Shown in pieces: positions 24,967 to 32,914 of a stretch of DNA of 64,000 nucleotides. Made by a program: the position numbers and the translations under genes. Positions within the stretch are counted from its first letter, which is position 1, and every line of letters begins with the position of its first letter. Source of the DNA: Candidatus Eiseniibacteriota bacterium (lineage in GTDB: Bacteria; Eisenbacteria; RBG-16-71-46; CAIMUX01); NCBI GenBank assembly GCA_903844735.1, contig CAIMUX010000022.1, positions 1 to 64,000 on the forward strand, written 5' to 3'. Below the pieces are notes generated by a model. It was not told the DNA's origin. It did no database searches and was given only the letters and a program-made list of their open reading frames with translations.

Positions 24967-26751
24967 ATGGCTGCCAACGACATGGCGCGCAGGAATCTCA
25001 TTGCGCAGTGGGCATTCGACACCCGCCCGATCCTCGGTCGTTTCCATCTATGGCTGGAGGACGTTGAGGTGGAGTGGATCAGCGGCGAGGGGCTCCGAGA
25101 GTTGCGCGACGTGATTTCGTTCGTGGGCGGGGGCATGGAGCGCCTGTTCACCATGACCGCCGGCGTGTCCGCGTTGGGTACCCGGCTCTTCGGCCGCTAT
25201 GGCGAGGGCGCCGGGCTCGACAAGCAAGGACTGAACCGCGTCAAGAAAGACGCCGACGCGATTTCCGCCTACCTGATGAGCGAGTGTCTCTGGTACCTGA
25301 CCCGCACCCTGCCCGAGAACCATGCGGTCATGGTGTGCCTCGGCGAGGGGCTGATGCCGAAGGCCGGCGAGACGCCGGAGATGGGCGCCAACCCGATGCT
25401 CGGCTTCGGCCGCATATATGCCCGGCCGGAGGTCGCCAAGTTCCTCGACCGCCAGGTGCGGAAGCTGATCAACAACCAGTACACATGGAGCGAATTCCAG
25501 TCCCGCATCGATCTGGCCGGCATCACGATCTGGGGGACTGCGATCGACACGCTGGAGAACACCAGCCGTTTCGCGTTAGGAGCGCCCACCGGCCCGCTGG
25601 CCGTGCTGCACGTTTTCGATCAACCGCTGTCGGTCACCAAGCCCTACGAGGGCTATATGGGCAACCTGATCCTGCCGCGAGAGGTTGCACGAGCTGCGGC
25701 CGGTGACTCGTTGCTGATTGATTTCCACACGCCGCGTGCCCTGGTCATGCAGGCGTGCCGCAAGGCCTGGCCCGATCTCGAGCCGCAGAACATCCACGTG
25801 TGGACCCTCGGCGGCAAGAGCCGCGTTGAGCGCATCGGCGAGCTGTGGGCCGAGTGGAAAGCCGTCGGCGCCCATGTGGCCGAGGATGGATGGATCCTGC
25901 CCACCGGCCGCGCCCTGTTCAACGACTCGGGCACCTACTCGCCGACACAGATTGTCCGTGCGTGGCTGGACGAGCAGGGGGTGCGCCATCTATTCCTTGT
26001 GGACGGTTATGCCGCCTCGGCGGAGGCGATGCAGGCGGCCAGCTTGGCACCGATTTTGGACCTCGACGTCTTCCTGGCCGTCTTCAGCTCCACCTTCAAG
26101 TTGCCATTTCGCCGGGAAGGCGAGGTCATGCAGCTCGATCCCCGCGATGAGGAGTTCGTGCCCAAGCTGGAGCGCATCCTCGGTGCGCCCGTGGACGCCG
26201 CGACCGAACAGACCTACCGGGGCTACATCCGCGACGTCATCGACGCCAACATCCCGCTCAACAAGCGATTTCTGATGGCCGACGACTTCCTGCCCCGCAA
26301 GCGCTGGGACGTCATGGCACTCAGTGGTTTCATGCTCGACGATCCCTACGTCGGCGGGCCCGGCGTCGAGAAGATCGACGATGACACGTACAAGGTGACA
26401 GTCAGGCTCTCCACGCCGCGGGGGATCAAGCAGGTCACGCTCACACTGCGCTTCATGGAGCCGCCTGCTGTCCGCCGGCTGGTCTGTAATCCTCTGCTGA
26501 ATCGCTTTCTGCGTGGGGAGGACCACCGGGAGCGGCCGGTGAAGATCTCCGACTCCGGCCGGATTCGTAACGAACTGCAGACCCTCTGCTCGGATGCGCT
26601 CGATCACTTCGGAGAATCCGGCGTGCGGGTTCACTTCGACCGCATCCCACCCGACGTGATCGTGCCGGCGGACCAGGAGCGCCTGCGCGAGATCCTGTAC
26701 TGGTACAAGAAGCACCATCCGCTGTGGTTCAGTTGGTTGGAGTTGGCGTAG
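24967..26751 (+). CDS. uncharacterised protein, 594 aa
   Basis: I do not recognise this family. There is no signal peptide or membrane helix. The first third is mixed alpha/beta (AFDTRPILGRFHLWLEDVEV, RKLINNQYTWSEFQSRIDLAG). The middle (HTPRALVMQACRKAWPDL, HVWTLGG, then GTYSPTQIVRAWLDEQGV, HLFLVDGYAASAEAMQAA) alternates strands and helices like a Rossmann-type or phosphoryl-transfer fold. The last third (IDDDTYKVTVRLSTPRGIKQ, KKHHPLWFSWLEL) is beta-rich then helical. ATG at 24967 lies 5 bases after GGGAGG; another ATG at 24964 is too close to it. Codon use is typical for the window. It is a single gene, divergent from the glycosidase-like gene. Confidence 0.7.
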   Translation: MAANDMARRNLIAQWAFDTRPILGRFHLWLEDVEVEWISGEGLRELRDVISFVGGGMERLFTMTAGVSALGTRLFGRYGEGAGLDKQGLNRVKKDADAISAYLMSECLWYLTRTLPENHAVMVCLGEGLMPKAGETPEMGANPMLGFGRIYARPEVAKFLDRQVRKLINNQYTWSEFQSRIDLAGITIWGTAIDTLENTSRFALGAPTGPLAVLHVFDQPLSVTKPYEGYMGNLILPREVARAAAGDSLLIDFHTPRALVMQACRKAWPDLEPQNIHVWTLGGKSRVERIGELWAEWKAVGAHVAEDGWILPTGRALFNDSGTYSPTQIVRAWLDEQGVRHLFLVDGYAASAEAMQAASLAPILDLDVFLAVFSSTFKLPFRREGEVMQLDPRDEEFVPKLERILGAPVDAATEQTYRGYIRDVIDANIPLNKRFLMADDFLPRKRWDVMALSGFMLDDPYVGGPGVEKIDDDTYKVTVRLSTPRGIKQVTLTLRFMEPPAVRRLVCNPLLNRFLRGEDHRERPVKISDSGRIRNELQTLCSDALDHFGESGVRVHFDRIPPDVIVPADQERLREILYWYKKHHPLWFSWLELA

Positions 26752-26948
26752 GTCGGCGTCACCTGTCTACCTGAGTAGTTGCCGCGGACGCACGATTCCT
26801 CCAACGGATGCTGTCCGATTCCGTCTGGTACAAAGGGGGGAGGATTGCTATCTGACAATGCCTGCCGGGCTCTCGGGATCCTGGTGGGACGTTCCGGATC
26901 CAGGCCTACGGTTCTCGGATGAACCAGCAGACGTGGGGAATGGAGATC

Positions 26949-27170
26949 ATGAAGCGCAGATTTACAGCCATCATCGAACGAGAAGATGACGGGTACGTGG
27001 CGCTTTGCCCGGAGCTCGACATCGCCAGCCAGGGCAGCACCATCGAGCAGGCGAGCGACAATCTCCGGGAGGCGTTGGAGCTGTTTTTCGAGTCGGCCTC
27101 GCCGGAGGAGATCGAAGAGCGCCTTCGGGGTGAGATCTTCGTGACGCAACTTGAGGTGGTGGTTGGGTAG
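26949..27170 (+). CDS. hicB: HicB-family antitoxin
   Basis: The 73-aa protein is a short HicB-type antitoxin with the partly degraded RNase-H-like fold: RRFTAIIEREDDGYVALCPELDIASQGSTI, then EQASDNLREALELFFESAS. It would bind and block the HicA ribonuclease encoded just downstream, whose start overlaps it by 8 bp. The ATG at 26949 matches the usual HicB N-terminus (MKRRFTA); in-frame ATGs at 26940 and 26919 have weaker context. The antitoxin-first order is the less common hicBA arrangement but well known. It opens a cluster of toxin-antitoxin genes and remnants that runs to 29 kb. Confidence 0.88.
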   Translation: MKRRFTAIIEREDDGYVALCPELDIASQGSTIEQASDNLREALELFFESASPEEIEERLRGEIFVTQLEVVVG

Positions 27171-27384
27171 GCTTCGCAGACTCTCCGGGGACGAGGTTTG
27201 CGCCATCCTCTTCCGACATGGATTCATCGAGGTGCGACGCCAGGGTAGTCATATCGTGATGCAACTCCGCAGCGAGGGAGGGACGGTGACCGTTCCTGTT
27301 CCGGGGCACGCGGAACTGCGGACGGGCACCCTTCTCGCCATCATCAGGCAGTCCGGCATACCGCGCTCTGCGTTTGAGGCGTAG
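27163..27384 (+). CDS. hicA: HicA-family mRNA interferase toxin
   Basis: The 73-aa protein is a typical HicA (YcfA-like) toxin with a double-stranded-RNA-binding-like fold. It shows LRRLSGDEVCAILFRHGF, EVRRQGSHIVMQ and TVTVPVPGHAELRTGTLLAIIRQSG. The conserved catalytic His is in RRQGSHIVM. HicA cleaves mRNA independently of ribosomes. TTG at 27163 was chosen because GAGGTGG precedes it and it gives the usual MGRLRRLSG beginning; a TTG at 27151 would add four residues. It overlaps hicB and is presumably repressed with it. Confidence 0.9.
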   Translation: MGRLRRLSGDEVCAILFRHGFIEVRRQGSHIVMQLRSEGGTVTVPVPGHAELRTGTLLAIIRQSGIPRSAFEA

Positions 27385-27472
27385 TCGGCTACCTGCGCGT
27401 CGGGCAGTGGTGCAGTATCCGAAAACGGCTTGCCGCCAAGTGGGTTGCGCGCAGACAGGGACTACGCACACC

Positions 27473-27529
27473 CACATCGTAGACGGTGATCCGCGTACCT
27501 TTGATGCATGCGCTTTCGCGTCCAACGTG
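27473..27529 (-). pseudogene. DUF433 fragment
   Basis: A minus-strand frame reads HVGRESACIKGTRITVYDV, the hallmark N-terminal segment of DUF433 proteins (G.PCIKGTRI.V..VL), which are small DNA-binding antitoxin-like proteins. The sequence after it does not continue as the family's helix-turn-helix, and no start codon with a ribosome-binding site is present. I read it as a degraded antitoxin gene inside the toxin-antitoxin scar region. Confidence 0.45.
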
Positions 27530-27700
27530 CTTGAACCCACAGACCTGGGTCTCCTCGCCAGACCTTGTGCACAAGTGACTTTCACTTTCTTGGAGCCTGC
27601 CGGGGCAGGTGCACGAGAAGAGCCGGGTTTCCGTTGCCCGCGCTCACGGCCAGCCCGGCGTCTTCTCACGGGGATGGGGGGCGTCACTCTGGTGGTGGCG

Positions 27701-27739
27701 GGTCTTGGCGCCGGGGAGATCGTCCGGGGCGCCCGCACC
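27701..27739. repeat. 39-bp dispersed repeat, copy A
   Basis: The 39 bp beginning GGTCTTGGCGCCGGGGAGAT recur at 29458-29496 with one mismatch. Both copies can be read in the same sense as AGLGAGEIVRG followed by RT, and weaker similarity extends on either side. The repeats flank about 1.7 kb that holds the DUF4143 remnant and the PIN/antitoxin pair. Confidence 0.7.
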
Positions 27740-27839
27740 ATGTGCGCAAGGAAGCGGCGAGGTAGCCCGGGGTTCGGGGGCTGAAGGGATGCGCGCCGGA
27801 AACGCCCGTCCTTCCGATGGTCAGGCCGTCGGAGCAGGA

Positions 27840-28139
27840 TCAAGTCGCCGGGTGGTCAGAACCACTCCCCCCCCACAGCCTCCGGCAGAACGATTCGGCC
27901 GGGAGAATCCAGATGCCGTCCTCGGTCCGCCGCTTTTTTGCTTCCAGGCACACCACGACGCGGGTGTTTACCTCCGGGTGGTCCTCCTGCAAGTGCCTAA
28001 GACCCCTCAAGTGATCGCCCGTAATCTTGCGGGCGGACTTCGCTTCCAGGTGGCTCTTAGCAGCGAGGACTTCCCCGTTTGGCGGGGACCCCGGAGAAAG
28101 AAAGTCTCGGTGGAGGTTAGCGGTAGGCCGAGCTTTCAT
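27840..28139 (-). pseudogene. C-terminal remnant of a DUF4143-type AAA ATPase
   Basis: The minus-strand frame carries KSHLEAKSARKITGDHLRGL, then RHLQEDHPEVNTRVVVCLEA, then RRTEDGIWILPAESFCRRLW. This is the characteristic C-terminus of the AAA-ATPase/DUF4143 family, in which a nuclease-like KSARKI segment is followed by an RRTEDGI motif. The N-terminal ATPase with its Walker motifs is absent: upstream sequence is unrelated. Such proteins are frequent in mobile or defence-type islands. It ends with a natural stop at 27840. Confidence 0.7.
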
Positions 28140-28281
28140 GTGAACATGTGGTTCGATCTATCATGATATTCGGAAGTACGTCCTCAGATATCGCGGCTAC
28201 AGACATTTTGCGAGCGCGTTTCCGGGGCCATGGAGATCCTCCCGGCCGAGTACCTCGATCGCCTGGACACCGGCACTGGGG

Positions 28282-28427
28282 CATGTGGCTGCGCGCTGGG
28301 GGAACGCGCTGCCTCGGTTCGCCAGTGACATCCTCGCGGAGCAGGGGATCGAGCACGCCGCCACGGGGCTGGCGGCTGCCTGGGCGCGCACCCCGTGCAG
28401 GTCTACGTCGACCTTAACCTGTCCTGA
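28282..28427 (+). pseudogene. frameshifted protein C-terminus, family unknown
   Basis: One frame reads HVAARWGNALPRFASDILAE, then GIEHAATGLAAAWARTP. After a single-base shift near 28393 it continues as VQVYVDLNLS and a stop. The two segments together look like a real C-terminal alpha/beta ending, and the shift suggests decay. I do not recognise the family and no start is visible. Confidence 0.3.
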
Positions 28428-28598
28428 GTAGCGCGCCGCCCGCCGGGCTTTTCTTCCTTCCAGGATGTCCAGCCGTTCCGGCATCGCGAGTCCCTTGGAT
28501 TTCGGTCGCTCTCCGTGGATGTGGTCGGGAGAGTCTGCCCGGAGGCTGCTCCCCCCCGGCTTGTCCGAACCCGCTAGTCACGCGCGGATGCTTCCCCC

Positions 28599-28632
28599 TG
28601 GACAGGGGGAGCGGAGACACGTACAATTGTAC
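28599..28632 (+). promoter_or_regulatory. promoter with palindromic operator upstream of a toxin-antitoxin remnant
   Basis: TGGACA (28599-28604) and TACAAT (28622-28627) are 17 bp apart. The -10 box lies inside the perfect 12-bp palindrome GTACAATTGTAC (28621-28632). The PIN-like start codon follows at 28650. A palindrome across the -10 is the expected form of an autoregulated toxin-antitoxin operator. Confidence 0.65.
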
Positions 28633-28649
28633 CGATGAGGGAGGGGTGC

Positions 28650-28776
28650 ATGGAGATTGCGATAGACACCTCGGTGATGTGCCCTGCGGCAACGCTGCGG
28701 ACTTCTGGCCCTGGATCAAGGGCTCTTGCGTGCCGCCCGGGCGGCGGGAGTTCGCACAGTGGAGGTTGGAGAATGA
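28650..28776 (+). pseudogene. PIN-domain (VapC-like) toxin with internal deletion
   Basis: ATG at 28650, with GAGGGAGGGG upstream, starts MEIAIDTSV, the first strand of a PIN domain with its metal-binding Asp. About ten codons later the reading must change frame to continue as LLALDQGLLRAARAAGVRTV, then EVGE and a stop at 28776, which is a typical PIN C-terminus with its Asp. The 80-100 residues between, including the middle catalytic acids, are gone. The stop overlaps the antitoxin start (ATGA), so the original operon junction survives. Confidence 0.7.
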
Positions 28777-28994
28777 AGGTCTTCACATACGCAGAGGCCC
28801 GCCAGGGGCTCGCGGCACTTCTCGATCGGGCGCTTCGTGAAGGCTCGGTGCGGATCCGGCGAAAGGACGGAGAGGTCTTCGTCCTGCTTCCAGAGACAAG
28901 CCGTCGATCTCCTCTAGATGTTCCAGGTCTGGATCTTCATTTGACTCGCGACGAAATCGTCGGGTTTGTCCGAGCAGGGCGGCGCAAGGCCTGA
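28773..28994 (+). CDS. Phd-type antitoxin, orphaned
   Basis: The 73-aa protein is a short prevent-host-death-type antitoxin: MKVFTYAEARQGLAALLDRA, then GSVRIRRKDGEVFVLLPE, then SPLDVPGLDLHLTRDEIVGF. The ATG at 28773 follows GGAGG (28761-28765) and overlaps the stop of the deleted PIN-toxin gene. With that toxin gone the antitoxin is an orphan. It may persist because it still binds the palindrome at 28621, or because it protects against a related toxin elsewhere. The frame is intact, with codon use like its neighbours. Confidence 0.8.
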   Translation: MKVFTYAEARQGLAALLDRALREGSVRIRRKDGEVFVLLPETSRRSPLDVPGLDLHLTRDEIVGFVRAGRRKA

Positions 28995-29886
28995 TACCAG
29001 TCCATGCGCTGGTCGCCTCGAACCTAGAACCGGTAGGTGATATGGGCTGGCCGGCCACTCCGTTCGCCCCTGGACCGGCGAGCACCCGCGGCGTCACGCC
29101 CTACCGCATAATCCCGTCAAAGCCCCCCGGCCGACCGTCGTGCTGTGCGCCCGCAGCGGTGCCGGAGTGACGACCGGTGGCGGCCGCCGCGAGCCCGAGA
29201 GCGTCTAACGAGGCAGAAGTAAGGTCACCGCCCGGAGTTCTGACGACTCGACGGAGCCCTGAACCCACCGGACTGTCTCCTGGCAGGATGTCCGTCCGTT
29301 GTGGCACAGTGCCCTCTGCCTAGATAGACCTTTCAGGCGTGCGCCGATCTGCTCCATTTGTGGGAGGCAACCGAGTCTTGGGTTGTCCTTCCGGGCAGTC
29401 GCCCGCGGCCGCACTCTGGGGGAAGATCTCGCGGGGAGCGTAACGCCGACGGTGGCTGGTCTTGGCGCCGGGGAGATCGTCCGGGGCACCCGCACCTGTG
29501 CCCAAAAACCGTGAAGAAAGGGCACACGTGTGCCGTTCGGTCACACCTGTCGCCCTCCCTCGGGGAGTCGTTGCGGGAGTGTGCGCCACTCTGACGACCC
29601 CGTCCGCCGCTCATGTCCCTACCAGACAAGTTCCACAAATCGAACCGGTTACCCCTCGCCATCGCGCTCCGGTAGACACACCGTCACCGCAAACCACCAC
29701 GACCCGGACCGACTTGGCACGCTGATCGCTAGAGCCTGGGCATGCGAACCAATCGAAGGCCAAAGCCGGGACGGGAGGACGCGGTCCAGCGCCGTGCTCC
29801 CCAGGATGCCCCAGGCGCTCTCTCGGATCCGCGCGATGCGTTTCCCGCGCTCGGCGCTCTGCATCCCGAATCCCTGCCTGCACCGG
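28995..29886. other. gene-poor stretch, no coding gene recognised
   Basis: No frame in this stretch has both a plausible start and recognisable protein character. It contains the second copy of the 39-bp repeat (29458-29496) and leads into the 42-bp minisatellite. The short open frames here are mutual shadows produced by high GC content. Confidence 0.5.
29458..29496. repeat. 39-bp dispersed repeat, copy B
   Basis: This differs from copy A at 27701-27739 at one position. The local translation is AGLGAGEIVRG followed by TRTCAQKP and a stop, so the repeat may be the shared 3' end of a vanished gene family or a mobile-element terminus. Confidence 0.7.
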
Positions 29887-30192
29887 CCATGCCGCCGCCT
29901 GTGCATCCAGAACCCAAGCGTGGACTCGCCATGCACCCGCCCGTGCGTCGGCGCCCCAAGCGTGCGTTGCCCGTGCACCCGCCTGTGCATCGGCACCCCA
30001 AGCGTGCGTTGCCCGTGCGCACGCCTGTGCATCGGCGCCCCGAGCGTGCGTTGCCCATGCACCCGTCTGTGCATCGTCACCCCAAGCGTGCGTTGCCCAT
30101 GCACCCGCCTGTGGACGCGCAACGCAAGCATGAGTTGTCTATGCACACGCCTGTGCACCCGCAATGCAAGCGTGAGTCGCCCGCGCACACGA
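29887..30192. repeat. 42-bp minisatellite, seven copies plus a partial
   Basis: Units start at 29887, 29929, 29971, 30013, 30055, 30097 and 30139, with a 12-bp partial copy at 30181. A typical unit begins CCGTGCACCCGCCTGTGCAT and ends in AAGCGTGCGTTGC; the central units are nearly identical and the outer ones diverge. Because 42 is a multiple of three, every frame repeats a 14-residue peptide and several frames stay open on both strands. No ribosome-binding site or plausible N-terminus precedes any of them. There are no unique spacers, so this is not a CRISPR. Confidence 0.85.
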
Positions 30193-30352
30193 TGTTCGGG
30201 GGGGCGGTCCCGGCCGGCCTGCCTGGTCCCCCGAGATCCCACAGGAGCGGAGGACCGGCCCGGGTGGGCTGACGAGTCTGCAACTCTTGAGTGTCCAACC
30301 GGATCCGACGGTGAGGCCGTCCTCGGGTCCAGAATCATGGCGGAGGTTACCG

Positions 30353-31108
30353 ATGCGACTCCCGAATTGCCACTTGAGTGCCGAGACGTTGCTGGACGTT
30401 CACAGCACGTACCACCTCGCTCGGCTGAAGGGCGATCCCGACTGCGAGGAACTGGAGAGCCTTTTTGCTCCGGCGCACGACAGCCTGCAGACGACCATCT
30501 GCGAGTACCGGGCGGCCCGGCTCGCGGCGATGACGGCCACGGCGTTTCGCGACGGGCAGGAGGCGGCGCTCGACGATGCGGTCCGCGACTTCTCCCTGCT
30601 CGTGCTCGGCAAGGTTCACAACGTTCGCACGTCGCCGGTCTTCGTCGGCTACTTCCCCGGTGGCACGACCGAGATCACCAGGGCCTCGCGGGAAGCGAAG
30701 CTGACCCTCGTCGGCTCGATTCTGGTCAAGCTCGCCGCCGAAACTGACCCTGGCATTCAGGCGTTCGAGGGGACGCTGCGAGCCGCCCACGAAGGGATGC
30801 GTGCCGCCGTCCAGGCTCACCACGAAGCCCTCGACACGAAGGCTCACCGCCGGAGCGTCGCCCGGGCCGAGGTGGTTCGCTGGCGGGGCGCCTATCGTCG
30901 CAGTCACAAGGACCTCGATCGGAAGTTCTACCAGCACCCGCCGAGGGTCGAGTCCTACTTCCAGAAGCCGAGGAACGGGAAACGAGAGGATGGAAGCGGT
31001 GAGGACGCGTTAGCCGCGGAGCAACCGGCGGCTGGCGCGGTGAGGGGGACCTACCCCCAATCTATCGTGCCGGCCGGCACCGCGCTGCCGCAGCAGGGGC
31101 CGGCGTGA
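30353..31108 (+). CDS. uncharacterised helical protein, 251 aa
   Basis: I do not recognise a family. The protein has no signal peptide or membrane segment and is predicted mainly helical: AETLLDVHSTYHLARLKGDP, SLQTTICEYRAARLAAMTAT, AALDDAVRDFSLLVLGKV, then a conserved-looking VGYFPGGTTEI loop and a basic second half (AHRRSVARAEVVRWRGAYRR). The C-terminal 40 residues are low complexity. ATG at 30353 follows GGAGG with 6 bases spacing; a longer frame from 30287 has none. It lies beside the minisatellite at the edge of the toxin-antitoxin scar and may be a mobile or lineage-specific gene. Confidence 0.6.
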   Translation: MRLPNCHLSAETLLDVHSTYHLARLKGDPDCEELESLFAPAHDSLQTTICEYRAARLAAMTATAFRDGQEAALDDAVRDFSLLVLGKVHNVRTSPVFVGYFPGGTTEITRASREAKLTLVGSILVKLAAETDPGIQAFEGTLRAAHEGMRAAVQAHHEALDTKAHRRSVARAEVVRWRGAYRRSHKDLDRKFYQHPPRVESYFQKPRNGKREDGSGEDALAAEQPAAGAVRGTYPQSIVPAGTALPQQGPA

Positions 31109-31129
31109 CCGGGCTTCAGCCGGCGGCGC

Positions 31130-32830
31130 TCACGGCACCGCGATGGTGATGCCGGTTACGTCCGCCCGGTCGCGGATCTCGACCGCCGTCGCCTGGTCCC
31201 ACGCGGAAGTCCCGGGGTACCAGGTGACGCCGGTCGGCGAGTCGGATGGACAGTCGCCGCAACCCGTGTACCCACTCGCTTCGGCGAGCGGTTGCACCCC
31301 GATCTTGTACCGGCCGTCGCCGAGCCCCCGGGCCGTGAAGTCGCCCGCTTCCTCCATCCAAAGAGTCGTGCCGAGGCACGTCCGGGTGTCGGCATCCCAG
31401 ACCTGGACCAGCTCGCGCTGCGGATCTCGGCCGCCGGGGAAACGCACCCGCCCCGAGATGCTCCCTCCCTCTTCCAGCGTCACGCCAAGCTGGACGACTT
31501 CGCCCTGCCGCGACAGTGTCACGGGCGTGGCCGACTCCAGAGTGTGTCCCTGGTCGAACCACTGGGACCGCCAGTTGCAGCCCAGCGGGGGGTACGGGTC
31601 GATGCGGATCGCGTACGTGCCCGGTGACAGATTGGGGAACCGCACGAGATGCGACATGATGAGCACGTAGGCGTTGGAGCCGACAATGCGCCCCCCGGGC
31701 TCCATCACTGTGATCCGGACTCCGTTCGGGTTGGGCAAGGCAAAGCCACCGAGCGAAAGCAGGATCCCGCTTTCCTCCAAGTCGGCCCCGGAAGTCTCCG
31801 TTCCCGGCACCAGGTCGAATTCCGTGGCCTCGCGAAGGGTGCGGCCACCGATCCAGCGGGCAACACCGTAGATCTGTACACATCCCACGATCACGTCGTT
31901 GGACGGATCCTCGATGGGGACTCGTACCATCACCCTGACCTTCCTCGGGAGATAGCTGGCGACGGAATAGGATCCGTCCGCAGCGACGGTACGGGACAGC
32001 AGGAGCGTGGAATCCGCATCGTAGAGGCTGATCTCCGGCCGGTATGACCCCATCGCCTGCCAGCTTCCGAATACGCGCCCGCTGAGACGCGCCGGAGACT
32101 GCGCCAGCGGAAGGTCGGGAATCGCGGCCTGGTCTGCTACGACGATGACGGTGTCGGGCCATGACTCATCGAGCAGTGGGGGAAGTCCCCACTCTTCCGC
32201 CATGACCCGCAGACGCACCGTATAGCGGCCGGGAAGGGAACTCGTGAACGCGCAGACCGCTGCGTTCTCCTGCCATCCTGCCTCGCAGGCGTACGGGTAT
32301 TGGCGCTCACCCTGGAGCTCGAAGGTCGCGCGTTTGCCCGCCAGGGAAGCGGGAACCAGTGCCCGCAGGTCGACACGACCGAAGCGGAAGTCGGCCTGGA
32401 TCGCTTCACCGGCGGTGGTGACCCGAAGCGTCTCGGCGAGGGCCGCGTCGGACCGGAGACCGTCTCCGGAGTAGTAGGCATCCATGCTTTCGCTGAACGA
32501 CCTGTCCGCCGGGCCGGTCTCCCAGCAGTTGAGCAGGTACGCTCCGGGCGGAACCTCCAGTCGAAACCGGCCGCCCGCGTCCGTGATTCCCTCGATACTC
32601 CGGTACAGCGTCGAGCCAGGCGCGTATCCCCACGCCCGCACCGCGGCCGTCAGCGGACCTCCCGCGCCCAGCACCTGCCCCTCGATGATGCCCGTCCGGC
32701 AGCAGGGAGCACACGGCGTTTCGTGCCCGGAGTCGGTGCATCCGGCCAGCAGCGTGGTCAGCAGGACTGCCCACCGAAGATCGCCGCCGGTTCCGCGACG
32801 GCCGCGACGACGGCTCCCCTGTGGACTCAT
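31130..32830 (-). CDS. lipoprotein with carboxypeptidase-regulatory-like repeats, paralogue 1
   Basis: The 566-aa protein has a lipoprotein signal (lipobox LLAGC at about residues 27-31) followed by a Cys-rich segment (CAPCC). The remainder is a string of beta-sandwich modules of the carboxypeptidase-regulatory/transthyretin type: IIEGQVLGAGGPLTAAVRAW then DAGGRFRLEVPPGAYLL near the N-terminus, ARLSGRVFGSWQAMG in the middle, and GSISGRVRFPGG then GDGRYKIGVQP near the C-terminus. ATG at 32830 follows GAGGAGAGG. It should be anchored to a membrane and may bind carbohydrate or protein. It is a tandem paralogue of the next gene upstream, with which it shares layout and several motifs. Confidence 0.8.
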   Translation of the reverse strand: MSPQGSRRRGRRGTGGDLRWAVLLTTLLAGCTDSGHETPCAPCCRTGIIEGQVLGAGGPLTAAVRAWGYAPGSTLYRSIEGITDAGGRFRLEVPPGAYLLNCWETGPADRSFSESMDAYYSGDGLRSDAALAETLRVTTAGEAIQADFRFGRVDLRALVPASLAGKRATFELQGERQYPYACEAGWQENAAVCAFTSSLPGRYTVRLRVMAEEWGLPPLLDESWPDTVIVVADQAAIPDLPLAQSPARLSGRVFGSWQAMGSYRPEISLYDADSTLLLSRTVAADGSYSVASYLPRKVRVMVRVPIEDPSNDVIVGCVQIYGVARWIGGRTLREATEFDLVPGTETSGADLEESGILLSLGGFALPNPNGVRITVMEPGGRIVGSNAYVLIMSHLVRFPNLSPGTYAIRIDPYPPLGCNWRSQWFDQGHTLESATPVTLSRQGEVVQLGVTLEEGGSISGRVRFPGGRDPQRELVQVWDADTRTCLGTTLWMEEAGDFTARGLGDGRYKIGVQPLAEASGYTGCGDCPSDSPTGVTWYPGTSAWDQATAVEIRDRADVTGITIAVP

Positions 32831-32914
32831 TCAACCTCTCCTCGTCGAGACCGCTTCGGCCCCCACTCCGATCCGGGGTTCCGGCTGGAAGAGTGCCATC
32901 ACCAGGGAACCGTG

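Noticed and set aside
29887-30192. CRISPR array
   Set aside because: The repeats are directly adjacent with no unique spacers, and no cas gene is nearby; it is a minisatellite.
29742-30272. 176-codon plus-strand ORF through the minisatellite
   Set aside because: Open only because the 42-bp unit has no stops; there is no ribosome-binding site, signal or conserved N-terminus, and other frames are equally open.
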